From Flavobacterium sp. UGB4466 (GTDB lineage Bacteria > Bacteroidota > Bacteroidia > Flavobacteriales > Flavobacteriaceae): 64,000 bases of DNA. A program made the position numbers and the translations under genes. The number at the start of each line of letters is the position of its first letter. Positions within the stretch are counted from its first letter, which is position 1. The notes below the pieces were generated by a model. It worked only from the letters and a program-made list of their open reading frames with translations. It did not search any database and was not told the origin of the DNA. The stretch covers positions 56,438 to 120,437 of the forward strand of contig NZ_CAGKLC010000004.1 in NCBI RefSeq assembly GCF_903469665.1, read 5' to 3'. Positions 7,910 to 15,785 of the stretch are shown one piece after another.

Positions 7910-8983
7910 CTAGAAAGAGTATGTTGTAGCTATCAATCCGTAGAATGATCCTCCGGTTGGGGCAGCATCTTTATCTAAAAAAATATCCTCAGAGGCAGCG
8001 TCGTATCTTAACTCCGGAATAATAGTCAATTTCCCTACTTTATAATTCAAAGAAACGGTGTTTGCAAAAACATTTGATCCTGTTAATGTTCCTAAACTTG
8101 CCGCTGCTTTTTTTGCATCGAAATACTCCATTCTATAGGCCAGACTCAAATTTGGTTTGAAAGTATAATTGGCATACCCTACCAAAGCAAACCAATCACC
8201 ATCGAGCGCACTGTCAATATCATTATTCGTTTTAGCGTACGTGGCATTAAACCCTAAAGAAAAGACATCCGTTATTGTTTTAGACGCTACAAAATCAATC
8301 TGTGTTTTATTTTCATCAGAAACCGGATTAGTACTTCCCGAAGTAAAATTCAAATAAGCACTACCGGTCTCTCCTATATACCCTACTTGTGCTATGTATG
8401 TTTTTTGACTTGAACCTGCATCCATTGCTGATTTAAAGTCGGTCGGATTGGTAATACCAAGCATAGCTGTGAACTTACCTGATGTGTATTGTGCTTTCAG
8501 ACCTGTATTGAAAAACGGACCATAAGAAAAAGCATAAGACATGCTGTAATTTTTATTTCCGACAGCATCTAATACCTCATAACCTATATGTGTTCCGAAA
8601 CTACCCGCTACAAACTTAAATTTATCAGTAACCTGATAGGTAAAGAATAATTGTTTAATCAAAAATTTTGCATTTATGTCTTTATCTGTAGTTTCGTTAT
8701 AGGAGAACTCTCCTGCTCTTTTTCCAAAGCCCAGATCAACAAAGACAGCCGCTTTTCCAAAGCTATGTCCTGCCTGAACAGAAGCCATTCCTAATTCGAA
8801 TGAATCCTGAGAATTGGTAAAACTCGTCAATCCGTTCATTTGTTTTGAAAAATCATATTTATAATAAGCATCTGCCGATCCTCCCCAAGTGGTCGCCGGT
8901 GAAGTCGCAGCTTCCTTTTCATCTTGAGCAAAAGCAAAAGAACTGGTTAACATCACGGCTAAAATGTGTACTACTTTTTTCAT
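7910..8983 (-). CDS. Outer-membrane beta-barrel porin (BBP2/OmpL-like)
   Basis: A 357-residue predicted outer-membrane barrel. The signal peptide MKKVVHILAVMLTSSFAFA is followed by QDEKEAA and WGGSADAYYKYDF, the usual opening of Bacteroidota porins in the putative beta-barrel porin-2 family. Amphipathic strands with aromatic girdles fill the protein, and the last residues (GLIATTYSF) end in Phe, as barrel substrates of the BAM complex do. Relatives often sit beside ammonium transporter genes; none is seen here. The leader directly upstream carries two tandem 17-bp repeats (8987-9020). Substrate unknown. Confidence 0.85.
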   Translation of the reverse strand: MKKVVHILAVMLTSSFAFAQDEKEAATSPATTWGGSADAYYKYDFSKQMNGLTSFTNSQDSFELGMASVQAGHSFGKAAVFVDLGFGKRAGEFSYNETTDKDINAKFLIKQLFFTYQVTDKFKFVAGSFGTHIGYEVLDAVGNKNYSMSYAFSYGPFFNTGLKAQYTSGKFTAMLGITNPTDFKSAMDAGSSQKTYIAQVGYIGETGSAYLNFTSGSTNPVSDENKTQIDFVASKTITDVFSLGFNATYAKTNNDIDSALDGDWFALVGYANYTFKPNLSLAYRMEYFDAKKAAASLGTLTGSNVFANTVSLNYKVGKLTIIPELRYDAASEDIFLDKDAAPTGGSFYGLIATTYSF

Positions 8984-8986
8984 GTT

Positions 8987-9020
8987 TTAATTGGTTTTGG
9001 TTATTAATTGATTTTGGTTA
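8987..9020. repeat. Tandem 17-bp repeat in the porin leader
   Basis: TTAATTGGTTTTGGTTA (8987-9003) is followed directly by TTAATTGATTTTGGTTA (9004-9020), with one mismatch. It begins 4 bp upstream of the porin start codon, so the minus-strand mRNA leader contains two TAACCAAAAyCAATTAA units. Confidence 0.85.
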
Positions 9021-9512
9021 GTTAATCTTTTATATAGGCAATTGAATACTATAAGTCACTTTTAAAACCTCTTATTCCCTCTAAAACCTCTTCATTTTCA
9101 GTAGCGAATTTATTAACTTTTGCATGAGTAAAAGAATTCAAATCTACTTTTTTGGCATTTTTAAGCAAGAATTACGGATTACAAAAATTAACCTCTTCAT
9201 AATCGTTATTTGATATTATTAGCTGTTCATTTTTAAAAAATACATAACACATAAATAACAACAAACTACACAAAATAATAGGTTTACATAAAAAATCAAA
9301 TAAAAAATAATACAAAAACATCAAAAACCAATTCAACAAAAAAACACACCCCCTTAAAAAATACCACCTAATTCAAAACAACAAAAAATACAACAAAAAC
9401 CACTCACCACTAAAAAGGTAAAAAAAATCGATATCAAAAAAGATAAAATTCTTACAAGTTTAAATTCTGAAAAATAAAAATTCAACGGTTAACGCTCATT
9501 GCCAAAAACAAC

Positions 9513-9540
9513 AAAGCCCATTCTAATTTGAACGGGCTTT
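9513..9540 (-). terminator. Hairpin, possible minus-strand terminator
   Basis: AAAGCCC (9513-9519) pairs with GGGCTTT (9534-9540), and the stem extends inward over one mismatch to TTC/GAA. On the minus strand GGGCTTT is followed by GTTGTTTTT. No gene on that strand ends just before it. Confidence 0.5.
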
Positions 9541-9807
9541 ACAAAAAAAAAGCAAACCATAACAACTCCATAAAAAGTATGTTTCCGGTCAAATAAAAGT
9601 AAATATGAAAATACTTTTTGGGTAATGAGAGACTGCACAAAATTTATCAAACAAAAAAAAATGCTGTCTTAAACCATTTACGTTTCGCTCCGCTGGAACT
9701 TTTCTACTATCGGAAAATTACATTTGCAACAAACCTTTTGCTTTGCTGGAGCAGTTTCGAAAAAAACTGGAATAGTTACTTCCGAAAAAATCTAATTTAA
9801 AAAAACA

Positions 9808-9841
9808 GGGCTGACTCATTTTTGAGACAGCCCTTATTTTT
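9808..9841. terminator. Bidirectional terminator after the aldo/keto reductase
   Basis: GGGCTG-a-CTCA (9808-9818) pairs with TGAG-a-CAGCCC (9823-9833). A T-run follows on the plus strand and TTTTTTT follows on the minus strand, where the reductase gene ends. Such GGCTGTCTC ends also resemble insertion-sequence termini. Confidence 0.7.
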
Positions 9842-9861
9842 TAAAGTATCTAAAATTTGAT

Positions 9862-10818
9862 CTATGCTAAAATTTTCTCAATTGCATTTATTTCGTCTTC
9901 CGCGAAATCAAGATTTTGCAAACATTCGATATTATTATTCAATTGCTTTACAGAGCTTGCTCCGATCAAAACTGAAGTAATTCGTTTGTCCTTTTGGAGC
10001 CATGACAAAGCCATTTGAGCCAAAGACTGATTTCTGTTTCGGGCAATTTCGTTCAACTGAACTAATTTCTGTATCCGTTCCTGTGTCACCTCATCTTCTT
10101 TCAAATGTCCGTTTGGATTATGTGCCCTTGAGTTTTCAGGGATTCCGTTTAGATATTTATCCGTCAGAAGTCCCTGTGCCAAAGGAGAAAAAGCAATACA
10201 ACCTACTCCCTTTTCTTCGAGAACATCTAATAAGCCGTTTTCTACCCAACGCTCCAGCATAGAATACTTGGCCTGGTGGATCAAACATGGCGTCCCCAAT
10301 TGCTTCAAAACATCTACAGCCACTCTGGTTTGTTCTGCCGAATAGTTACTTATTCCCACATACAAAGCTTTTCCACTTCTCACAGCATAATCTAAAGCCA
10401 TCATCGTTTCCTCAATTGGAGTCTCAGGATCTGGACGATGTGAATAAAAAATATCCACATAATCTACCTTCATTCTTTTTAAGCTCTGATCCAGACTTGA
10501 CAGTAAATATTTACGAGAACCCCAATCTCCATAAGGGCCATCCCACATGGTGTAACCAGCTTTGGTCGAGATAATGATTTCGTCTCTTAAATTTCCCTGA
10601 AAGTTATGCCAGAGTATTTTTCCAAAATTAGTTTCTGCAGATCCGGGAACCGGCCCATAATTATTGGCCAGATCATAATGTGTAATTCCTTTATCAAAAG
10701 CTTCAACGGCAATACATTCCGCAGCATCAAAATTATCTACCGATCCGAAGTTATGCCACAATCCTAAAGAAATCTGAGGCAGTAACAATCCGCTTTTTCC
10801 ACATCTGTTATATTTCAT
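9862..10818 (-). CDS. Aldo/keto reductase, YghZ/MgrA-like
   Basis: An NADPH-dependent reductase of the aldo/keto reductase superfamily, close to the glyceraldehyde-3-phosphate reductase YghZ. The catalytic tetrad is visible as Asp49, Tyr54 (DLANNYG), Lys86 (STKAG) and His127 (YSHRPD). The GSRKYLLSSLDQSLKRM segment and the SPLAQGLLTDKYL loop are typical of the subfamily. I chose the ATG at 10818 (MKYNRCGKSG, 318 residues). The open frame extends 14 codons further upstream, but that extension is not conserved in type. It is followed by a bidirectional terminator and diverges from the toxin-antitoxin pair. The physiological aldehyde is unknown. Confidence 0.93.
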   Translation of the reverse strand: MKYNRCGKSGLLLPQISLGLWHNFGSVDNFDAAECIAVEAFDKGITHYDLANNYGPVPGSAETNFGKILWHNFQGNLRDEIIISTKAGYTMWDGPYGDWGSRKYLLSSLDQSLKRMKVDYVDIFYSHRPDPETPIEETMMALDYAVRSGKALYVGISNYSAEQTRVAVDVLKQLGTPCLIHQAKYSMLERWVENGLLDVLEEKGVGCIAFSPLAQGLLTDKYLNGIPENSRAHNPNGHLKEDEVTQERIQKLVQLNEIARNRNQSLAQMALSWLQKDKRITSVLIGASSVKQLNNNIECLQNLDFAEDEINAIEKILA

Positions 10819-10890
10819 TGTTGTAATTATAAGTTTTATAGCATTTAAAGGTAGAAACAAACCCTATTATTTTAAAAGCAAATAGTGCTT

Positions 10891-10898
10891 TATTTTTG
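10891..10898 (+). promoter_or_regulatory. -7 element of the DUF433/DUF5615 pair
   Basis: TATTTTTG matches TAnnTTTG and lies 24 bp before the start codon of the first gene. No -33 TTG is seen at the usual spacing. Confidence 0.55.
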
Positions 10899-10922
10899 TA
10901 AATTTGTTTAAACAATAAATTT

Positions 10923-11153
10923 ATGGAAAATAACTGGCAAAACTTAATTTCAATCGATCCGGACATTCGGTTTGGTAAACCTGTGATTGCAGGAACCCGA
11001 ATTTGCGTCTCAGACATTCTTTCCTGGCTATCTACAGCTATGACTTTCGAAGAAATTATAGCTGATTTTCCCGAACTAAAAAAAGAGCATATTTTAGCGG
11101 CTTTAGCCTTTGCTGCAAACAGGGAAAATATAACCAAAATAATCGCAGCCTAA
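10923..11153 (+). CDS. DUF433 antitoxin-like protein
   Basis: The 76 residues match the DUF433 family, which has a winged-helix-like fold and is often the antitoxin of a PIN-like toxin. The conserved opening NLISIDPDIRFGKPVIAGTRI, broken here only for reporting, and the DILSWLSTAMTFEEIIADFPEL core are visible, followed by DILAALAFA-type residues (HILAALAFAAN). The stop codon overlaps the toxin start by one base (TAATG), indicating translational coupling. It probably binds its own promoter, as antitoxins of this sort do. Confidence 0.88.
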   Translation: MENNWQNLISIDPDIRFGKPVIAGTRICVSDILSWLSTAMTFEEIIADFPELKKEHILAALAFAANRENITKIIAA

Positions 11154-11488
11154 TGAAATTACTTTTGGATGCAAATATCTCATGGAGGGTAATTAAGAGC
11201 ATTGAAAATGAATTTTCAAATTGTTTGCATTGCAAAGATATTCGAATAAACCAGCCTGCAAAAGATATTGAGATTTGGAATTTCGCCAAACAAAACAATT
11301 TCACCATACTTACTCACGATGATGATTTTGAAAAACTATTGCTTTTAAAGGGAGCGCCGCCAAAAGTAATAATTCTAAAGACTTTCAACAAAAATACGAA
11401 CCAAATTGCTGAGCTTTTAATCTCAAAAAGGGAAGCTATTATTTCTTTTATTTCAAATGATGACTTACTGATCTTAGAGATTTATTAA
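11153..11488 (+). CDS. DUF5615 PIN-like toxin
   Basis: The 111-residue protein opens MKLLLDANISWRV and contains LTHDDDFEKL, the acidic signature of the DUF5615/Mut7-C PIN-like fold. Asp6 and the DDD near residue 60 are the likely metal ligands of an RNase. It starts within the stop codon of the DUF433 gene, the usual layout of this toxin-antitoxin type. Toxicity and target RNA are not known. Being intact, the pair may still be active. Confidence 0.88.
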   Translation: MKLLLDANISWRVIKSIENEFSNCLHCKDIRINQPAKDIEIWNFAKQNNFTILTHDDDFEKLLLLKGAPPKVIILKTFNKNTNQIAELLISKREAIISFISNDDLLILEIY

Positions 11489-11587
11489 TTGTGTTGCTTC
11501 AAGACCGGTTTTATGAACAAATAAAATTTTGTTATCAAGACATGAATACTTGGCTTTTTTGATTACAAATCAAATTTTATAACTGTT

Positions 11588-12970
11588 TCATTCCGTACTA
11601 AAACAAGAAGCTGGCAAATTCACTTTATTAAACAGATCAGATTGAATTGTATTTCCCCAGGCAAAACGAACCTTAACCGGATTTTTAACTTTTTTACTGC
11701 TTACTACAACCTGATCGTTTCTAATTAAAGCTTCGGCCGTATAGAAAATACCATCTGCTCCTGCAATTTCAAACTGGTTGGACAGCTTATTTTTAAAATA
11801 CAAACCATCGGCATAGTCAAAAGAAAGAGTTATTACCTCTTTATCGATTTTAAAACTCTTAAAAAGAGGTCCATTGACCAGCCCAACAGTAATTTTATAA
11901 GTATTTTCCATAGCCAGATTGGCTAAACGGACTCCTACTGTCTTTTTATCTTTGGGATGAATTTCTTTTACATCTGAAATATCACTGGTTACAGTCATTC
12001 CGGTATTTGAAACCTCTTTGAGTAATTTTCTTTGTGAATTTCTTACGATGACATTATGAAAATTATTACTTCCCGTTTTAAAAGGGGCAATTTGTGCATA
12101 ATAAAACGGAAAATCATCGCTCCAGGCTTTCCGCCATGAGGTAATCAAAGCCGATAATGTTTTGTCATATACTAAAGAACCAACATTCGATTCTCCCTGA
12201 TACCAAATTGTTCCGGCAATCTTGTATCCAACAAAAGGATAGATCATCGCATTGTACGCACGTCCCGGCTGTCGGGGTCCATACTCCTGCTCATTTAATT
12301 TTCTTGCATTTTCTAACAAAACAGGATCCTTCTGAACGACTTCTTCGGGCATCCAGACTTCTGCGGGAGTACCTCCCCAGTTGGAAGATATTAACCCAAT
12401 TGGAACATTCTTTAGTTCTTCTCTTAAACGTTTGGCAAAAAAATAACCAACAGCACTAAAGTATTTCATGGTTTCGGGAGTCGATTCTGTCCAGTTACCA
12501 AGCAGATTGTTCTGTTGTGTTGTAGCTGTTAATTTCGGAACGTTAAAAAATCGAATATTAGGATTTGCTGCATTTTTAGTTTCTTCCTCCCCATTGTCTA
12601 TCCCCCAGCTTGATGACATTTCCATATTCGATTGCCCCGAACAGACCCAAACTTCGCCAATCAAAATGTTTTTAAGAATAATTTCGTTGTACCCTTTGAT
12701 AGAAATTACATAAGGACCACCGGCTTCGGGTGTTTTTATTTTCAGCTCCCATTGCGCCAGATTGTTTGCTTTAACTTTATACTCGATGTTGCTCCAGTCA
12801 ACCACTAATCTGATTTCTTCCTGTGGATTGGCCCAACCCCAAATCTTAACTTCAGCATTGCGCTGTAAAACCATATTATCACCAAAAATATTGGGTAGAG
12901 AGACATTTGCCATCATAAAACCGGGAATAATCAACAGAAAGAGAACAAACTTAAACATATTATTTTTCAT
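11588..12970 (-). CDS. Sialate O-acetylesterase (SASA family)
   Basis: Removes O-acetyl groups from sialic acids or related sugars. The 460-residue protein has a signal peptide (KFVLFLLIIPGFMMA) and should be periplasmic or surface-exposed. The SGNH-type nucleophile is Ser114 in CSGQSNMEMS. The second block is GTIWYQGESNVG, which is also conserved in the family. The N-terminal beta domain (about 23-100) begins LPNIFGDNMVLQR, a signature of these enzymes. The start at 12970 has another ATG four codons in. It stands alone, without a sialic-acid catabolic cluster nearby, so the substrate may be plant or host glycans. Confidence 0.92.
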   Translation of the reverse strand: MKNNMFKFVLFLLIIPGFMMANVSLPNIFGDNMVLQRNAEVKIWGWANPQEEIRLVVDWSNIEYKVKANNLAQWELKIKTPEAGGPYVISIKGYNEIILKNILIGEVWVCSGQSNMEMSSSWGIDNGEEETKNAANPNIRFFNVPKLTATTQQNNLLGNWTESTPETMKYFSAVGYFFAKRLREELKNVPIGLISSNWGGTPAEVWMPEEVVQKDPVLLENARKLNEQEYGPRQPGRAYNAMIYPFVGYKIAGTIWYQGESNVGSLVYDKTLSALITSWRKAWSDDFPFYYAQIAPFKTGSNNFHNVIVRNSQRKLLKEVSNTGMTVTSDISDVKEIHPKDKKTVGVRLANLAMENTYKITVGLVNGPLFKSFKIDKEVITLSFDYADGLYFKNKLSNQFEIAGADGIFYTAEALIRNDQVVVSSKKVKNPVKVRFAWGNTIQSDLFNKVNLPASCFSTE

Positions 12971-13156
12971 CGTATTGCTTTTTTAAGAGAACCTGCTTAG
13001 TCTGACTATAGCCATCTTAATTTTTAAGTACCTATTGCATTTTAACAATTTCAGCTGTTTTAGTCCGGTGATATTGTAAAAAAACGCTCTACACTTTCCA
13101 TAAAAAACATCGTTCTTAAAGATATTAATTTTTAAAAGGATAAAAAAACAACATAA

Positions 13157-13187
13157 AAAAAACTCCGGATACATTACATATCCGGAG
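13157..13187 (-). terminator. Terminator of the DUF1573 gene
   Basis: On the minus strand, CTCCGGATA pairs with TATCCGGAG (13163-13187 in window coordinates) and is followed by TTTTTTTTATG. Confidence 0.85.
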
Positions 13188-13220
13188 CTTCTCGCTTTAT
13201 AACTAATATATTTAAAACTC

Positions 13221-13637
13221 TTAGATCACTGTGCCTTTTAGTGTAAGGACTTTTGGAGTGCTTTCGGCACTTGTGGTTACTGTAACTGTTTTAGTAAAAC
13301 CACCTTTATTGGCAGCATTATAAGTCGCAGTAACTTTTGCTGATTTTCCAGGCAAAATAGGTTCTTTGGTATAATCTGTTGCTGTACAACCGCAAGACCC
13401 CACTACATTTGTAATGACAACAGCAGTTTTACCGGTATTTTTAAATTCGTAAACAATTGCTTTTGGAGTTCCCTGAGGAATTTCTCCTACATCTATAGTT
13501 TCAGCTTTCCATACTACAGTTGAAGCTGCTGCTGCAGCAACTTTTGTTTCAGAATTTAATGACTTTAACGGTGCGATTGCCGAAAAAGACATTAAACCTA
13601 GTGCCAAAGCTAACATCGAAATTTTAATCATTTTCAT
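13221..13637 (-). CDS. DUF1573 secreted protein
   Basis: A 138-residue exported protein with one DUF1573 domain, an immunoglobulin-like fold common in Bacteroidota and related to ASH/MSP-type domains. The signal peptide ends near residue 22. The family block is visible as IDVGEIPQGTPKAIVYEF, then NVVGSCGCTATDY with its two cysteines, and PGKSAKVTATYNA. The first ATG (13637) is followed by another two codons later. A -7 promoter box lies about 30 bp upstream, at 13668-13675. It is transcribed away from the histidine kinase gene, so the 150-bp gap may carry shared control. Function unknown. Confidence 0.88.
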   Translation of the reverse strand: MKMIKISMLALALGLMSFSAIAPLKSLNSETKVAAAAASTVVWKAETIDVGEIPQGTPKAIVYEFKNTGKTAVVITNVVGSCGCTATDYTKEPILPGKSAKVTATYNAANKGGFTKTVTVTTSAESTPKVLTLKGTVI

Positions 13638-13667
13638 AGCTAAATATTTTATTGGTTAATGATATTT

Positions 13668-13675
13668 CAAAAGTA
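13668..13675 (-). promoter_or_regulatory. -7 element of the DUF1573 gene
   Basis: The complement reads TACTTTTG, matching TAnnTTTG, about 31 bp upstream of the ATG. No TTG is seen at 17-20 nt. Confidence 0.5.
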
Positions 13676-13727
13676 CTTCTGAACTGATCAAATCGCTGTT
13701 AACCGCTTTCAAATCTTTGTTAACGAC

Positions 13728-13758
13728 TTGTTAATTGGCGTTTTTCACTATAAATTTG
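13728..13758 (+). promoter_or_regulatory. Promoter of the histidine kinase/response regulator operon
   Basis: TTG (13728-13730), 20 nt, TAAATTTG (13751-13758). It fits the flavobacterial consensus and places transcription start about 25 bp before the TTG start codon. Confidence 0.7.
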
Positions 13759-13788
13759 ATTAATATTACACTTTAAAAAACTGTTTTC

Positions 13789-15051
13789 TTGAAACTCAAC
13801 AAACTCAATAGCATCATTTTATTAGGCTTAGTGGCTATTATCAGTATACTGGTAACACAGCTGCTTTGGACCAAAGAAGCTTTTACTATAGAACAAAAAA
13901 AACTCAGTCAAAAAGCACATCTCGCTTTGCTTGAAGTCGCTAAAAAACTATACGAAGGAACCAATCATGAACTTCCGGCACAAAATCCTGTTCAAAAGAT
14001 TGCCAACGATTATTATATCGTAAATATTGACAATGATTTTGAACCTGATATTCTTGAATTTTACCTGAAAAGTGAGTTCAAAAAAATGAACATTACGACT
14101 GATTTTGAATATGCGATGTACAATTGTCAGAGTGACGAAATGGTGTATGGGAATTATATTTCTCTATCTGAAAAAAAGACAATCAAGCAACCGGTTTATT
14201 TTCCAAAACACAAGAACCTGGTTTATTATTTCGCCATACGTTTTCCAAATGAGACGACCTATTTGTTTAGTTCGATGCGATTCTGGTTTATTCTTTCGAT
14301 TGCTCTGATTCTTATTTTATTAATTTATGTGTACTCGATTTTCACCCTTTTACAACAAAAAAAATACTCCGAACTGCAGCGTGATTTCATCAACAATATG
14401 ACGCATGAGTTTAAAACCCCTTTATCTTCCATTCTGATTGCCTCTAAATATCTGATCGAGCAGACACCTATTAAAGAAGACAAAAAACTGTATACGTACA
14501 CTGACATCATTATCAACCAAAGCAACAAACTGAATGGTCATATTGAAAAGATTTTAAATGTGGCTAAATCAGATTATGCACCACTGGAATTAAAGAAGGA
14601 GGCGGTTTTAGTTGTTCCGATTATTGAAGAAGTAATTCAAAACATCCTTTTAAAATATCCGGAGGCAAATATCAAAATTGAAACTCTTTCCAAGGAGCAC
14701 AAGATCGAAACGGACGTTTTTCATTTCTCGAATTTAGTTTATAATTTACTTGATAATGCCGTTAAATATTGTTCCGGAGAATGTCTCATTCTAATTGGAA
14801 TAACGGCCGAAAATTCGGTTTTAAAACTGGCTTTCAAAGACAATGGAGTTGGAATTTCATCTAAAAACCTTTCTTTTATTTTTGATAAGTTCTACCGCGC
14901 TCAAAACGAAAAAAGCAATGAGGTAACCGGTTTTGGACTAGGTTTGTATTATGTAAAAGAAATTTGCAACTTGCATAACTGGAAAATAAAAGCGGAGAAC
15001 AATTCCGAAAAAGGCATCACTATAACTTTATCAATTCCATATAAAAAATGA
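13789..15051 (+). CDS. Sensor histidine kinase, TTG start
   Basis: A 420-residue membrane sensor kinase. Two transmembrane helices (about 8-27 and 163-185) bracket a periplasmic sensor of roughly 135 residues with no recognised domain. The HisKA motif is NNMTHEFKTPLSS with His206 as the phosphorylated residue. The ATPase boxes follow: NLLDNAVKYC (N), DNGVGIS (G1), FDKFYRAQ (F) and GFGLGLYYVKE (G2). No ATG is available before the first helix, so TTG at 13789 is the start, 30 bp after a good promoter. Its stop overlaps the regulator start by 4 bp. It resembles Bacteroidota RprX-type kinases; the signal is unknown. Confidence 0.94.
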   Translation: MKLNKLNSIILLGLVAIISILVTQLLWTKEAFTIEQKKLSQKAHLALLEVAKKLYEGTNHELPAQNPVQKIANDYYIVNIDNDFEPDILEFYLKSEFKKMNITTDFEYAMYNCQSDEMVYGNYISLSEKKTIKQPVYFPKHKNLVYYFAIRFPNETTYLFSSMRFWFILSIALILILLIYVYSIFTLLQQKKYSELQRDFINNMTHEFKTPLSSILIASKYLIEQTPIKEDKKLYTYTDIIINQSNKLNGHIEKILNVAKSDYAPLELKKEAVLVVPIIEEVIQNILLKYPEANIKIETLSKEHKIETDVFHFSNLVYNLLDNAVKYCSGECLILIGITAENSVLKLAFKDNGVGISSKNLSFIFDKFYRAQNEKSNEVTGFGLGLYYVKEICNLHNWKIKAENNSEKGITITLSIPYKK

Positions 15052-15731
15052 AACAGTTCAAAATACTTTATACTGAAGACGATGAAACCCTGGCATTTCT
15101 GACCAAAGACAATCTGGAACAGAACAACTATGAAGTGAATCATTGCCGTGACGGACAAATGGGTCTCGAAAACTTTAAAAAAGAAAATTTTGACATTTGT
15201 ATTCTTGATATCATGATGCCTAAGATGGATGGCTTTGAACTGGCCGCTCAAATCAGAAAATGCAACAGCGACATTCCGATTATCTTTCTTTCCGCCAAAA
15301 CATTAAAGGAAGACCGTATTAAAGGACTGCGTTTGGGTGCCGATGATTATCTCGTAAAACCTTTTAGCATTGAGGAACTTCTTTTGAAAATTGAAATTTT
15401 TCTGAAGCGTTCGCAGAAAAACATTCTGATTGAAAAACCAGTTTATGAGATTGGCAAATATCAATTTGACACGAGCAACTTTGTTCTTTTCAACGAAAAT
15501 GAAAAAATCAGCCTTACGCAGCGCGAAGCCGAATTATTGAAATTATTCCTTGACAATAAAAACTCCGTTTTAAAAAGAGAACAAATCCTTACCTCTCTTT
15601 GGGGAACCGATGATTATTTTATGGGACGTAGTCTGGACGTTTTTATTTCACGTCTTCGTAAGATTCTAAGCAACGAAAAAGGCATTTCTATTGAGAACCT
15701 TCACGGAATTGGTTTTCGATTTACCATGTAA
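15048..15731 (+). CDS. OmpR-family response regulator
   Basis: The partner of the kinase, overlapping it by 4 bp (ATGA). The 227 residues comprise a receiver domain (1-120; acidic pair Asp11/Asp12, phospho-acceptor Asp54 in ILDIMMPKMDG, Lys in YLVKPF) and a winged-helix DNA-binding domain (130-227; LTQREAELLKLF, then RSLDVFISRLRKIL and GIGFRF). It should bind promoter DNA after phosphorylation. Targets cannot be read from the window. The divergent DUF1573 gene and the downstream hydrolase are the nearest candidates, which is a guess from position only. Confidence 0.95.
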   Translation: MKQFKILYTEDDETLAFLTKDNLEQNNYEVNHCRDGQMGLENFKKENFDICILDIMMPKMDGFELAAQIRKCNSDIPIIFLSAKTLKEDRIKGLRLGADDYLVKPFSIEELLLKIEIFLKRSQKNILIEKPVYEIGKYQFDTSNFVLFNENEKISLTQREAELLKLFLDNKNSVLKREQILTSLWGTDDYFMGRSLDVFISRLRKILSNEKGISIENLHGIGFRFTM

Positions 15732-15785
15732 TTTATAGGCTTAAATTCTTCCTTTTTTTGTATTTTAGTACTTATTTTCTCCAAT

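Larger units (their letters stand above)
9021..9861. other. Gene-free AT-rich region
   Basis: I see no convincing gene in these 840 bp. From 9226 to 9416 the plus strand has only two G (at 9281-9282) and is a mix of A, C and some T. Hairpins lie at 9513-9540 and 9808-9833. A frame of 60 codons at 9618-9800 has no recognisable product; its surroundings could be the remnant of an inserted element. Confidence 0.6.

Noticed and set aside
9618..9800. A 60-codon gene in the long intergenic gap
   Set aside because: There is no promoter or family signature, and the composition varies along its length. It is kept only as a possible element scar.
8984..9861. A non-coding RNA gene in the 0.9 kb gap
   Set aside because: Two hairpins exist, but no conserved RNA signature (tmRNA, 6S, RNase P, SRP) could be read and no promoter pairs with them.
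10808..11137. A 109-codon minus-strand frame over the toxin-antitoxin promoter
   Set aside because: It overlaps the DUF433 gene antisense and the start of the reductase gene; the encoded peptide matches nothing.
13789..15731. The histidine kinase/regulator pair as control of the giant adhesin
   Set aside because: There is no evidence beyond being in the same window, and no binding-site repeat is shared by the regulator's own promoter and the adhesin promoter.
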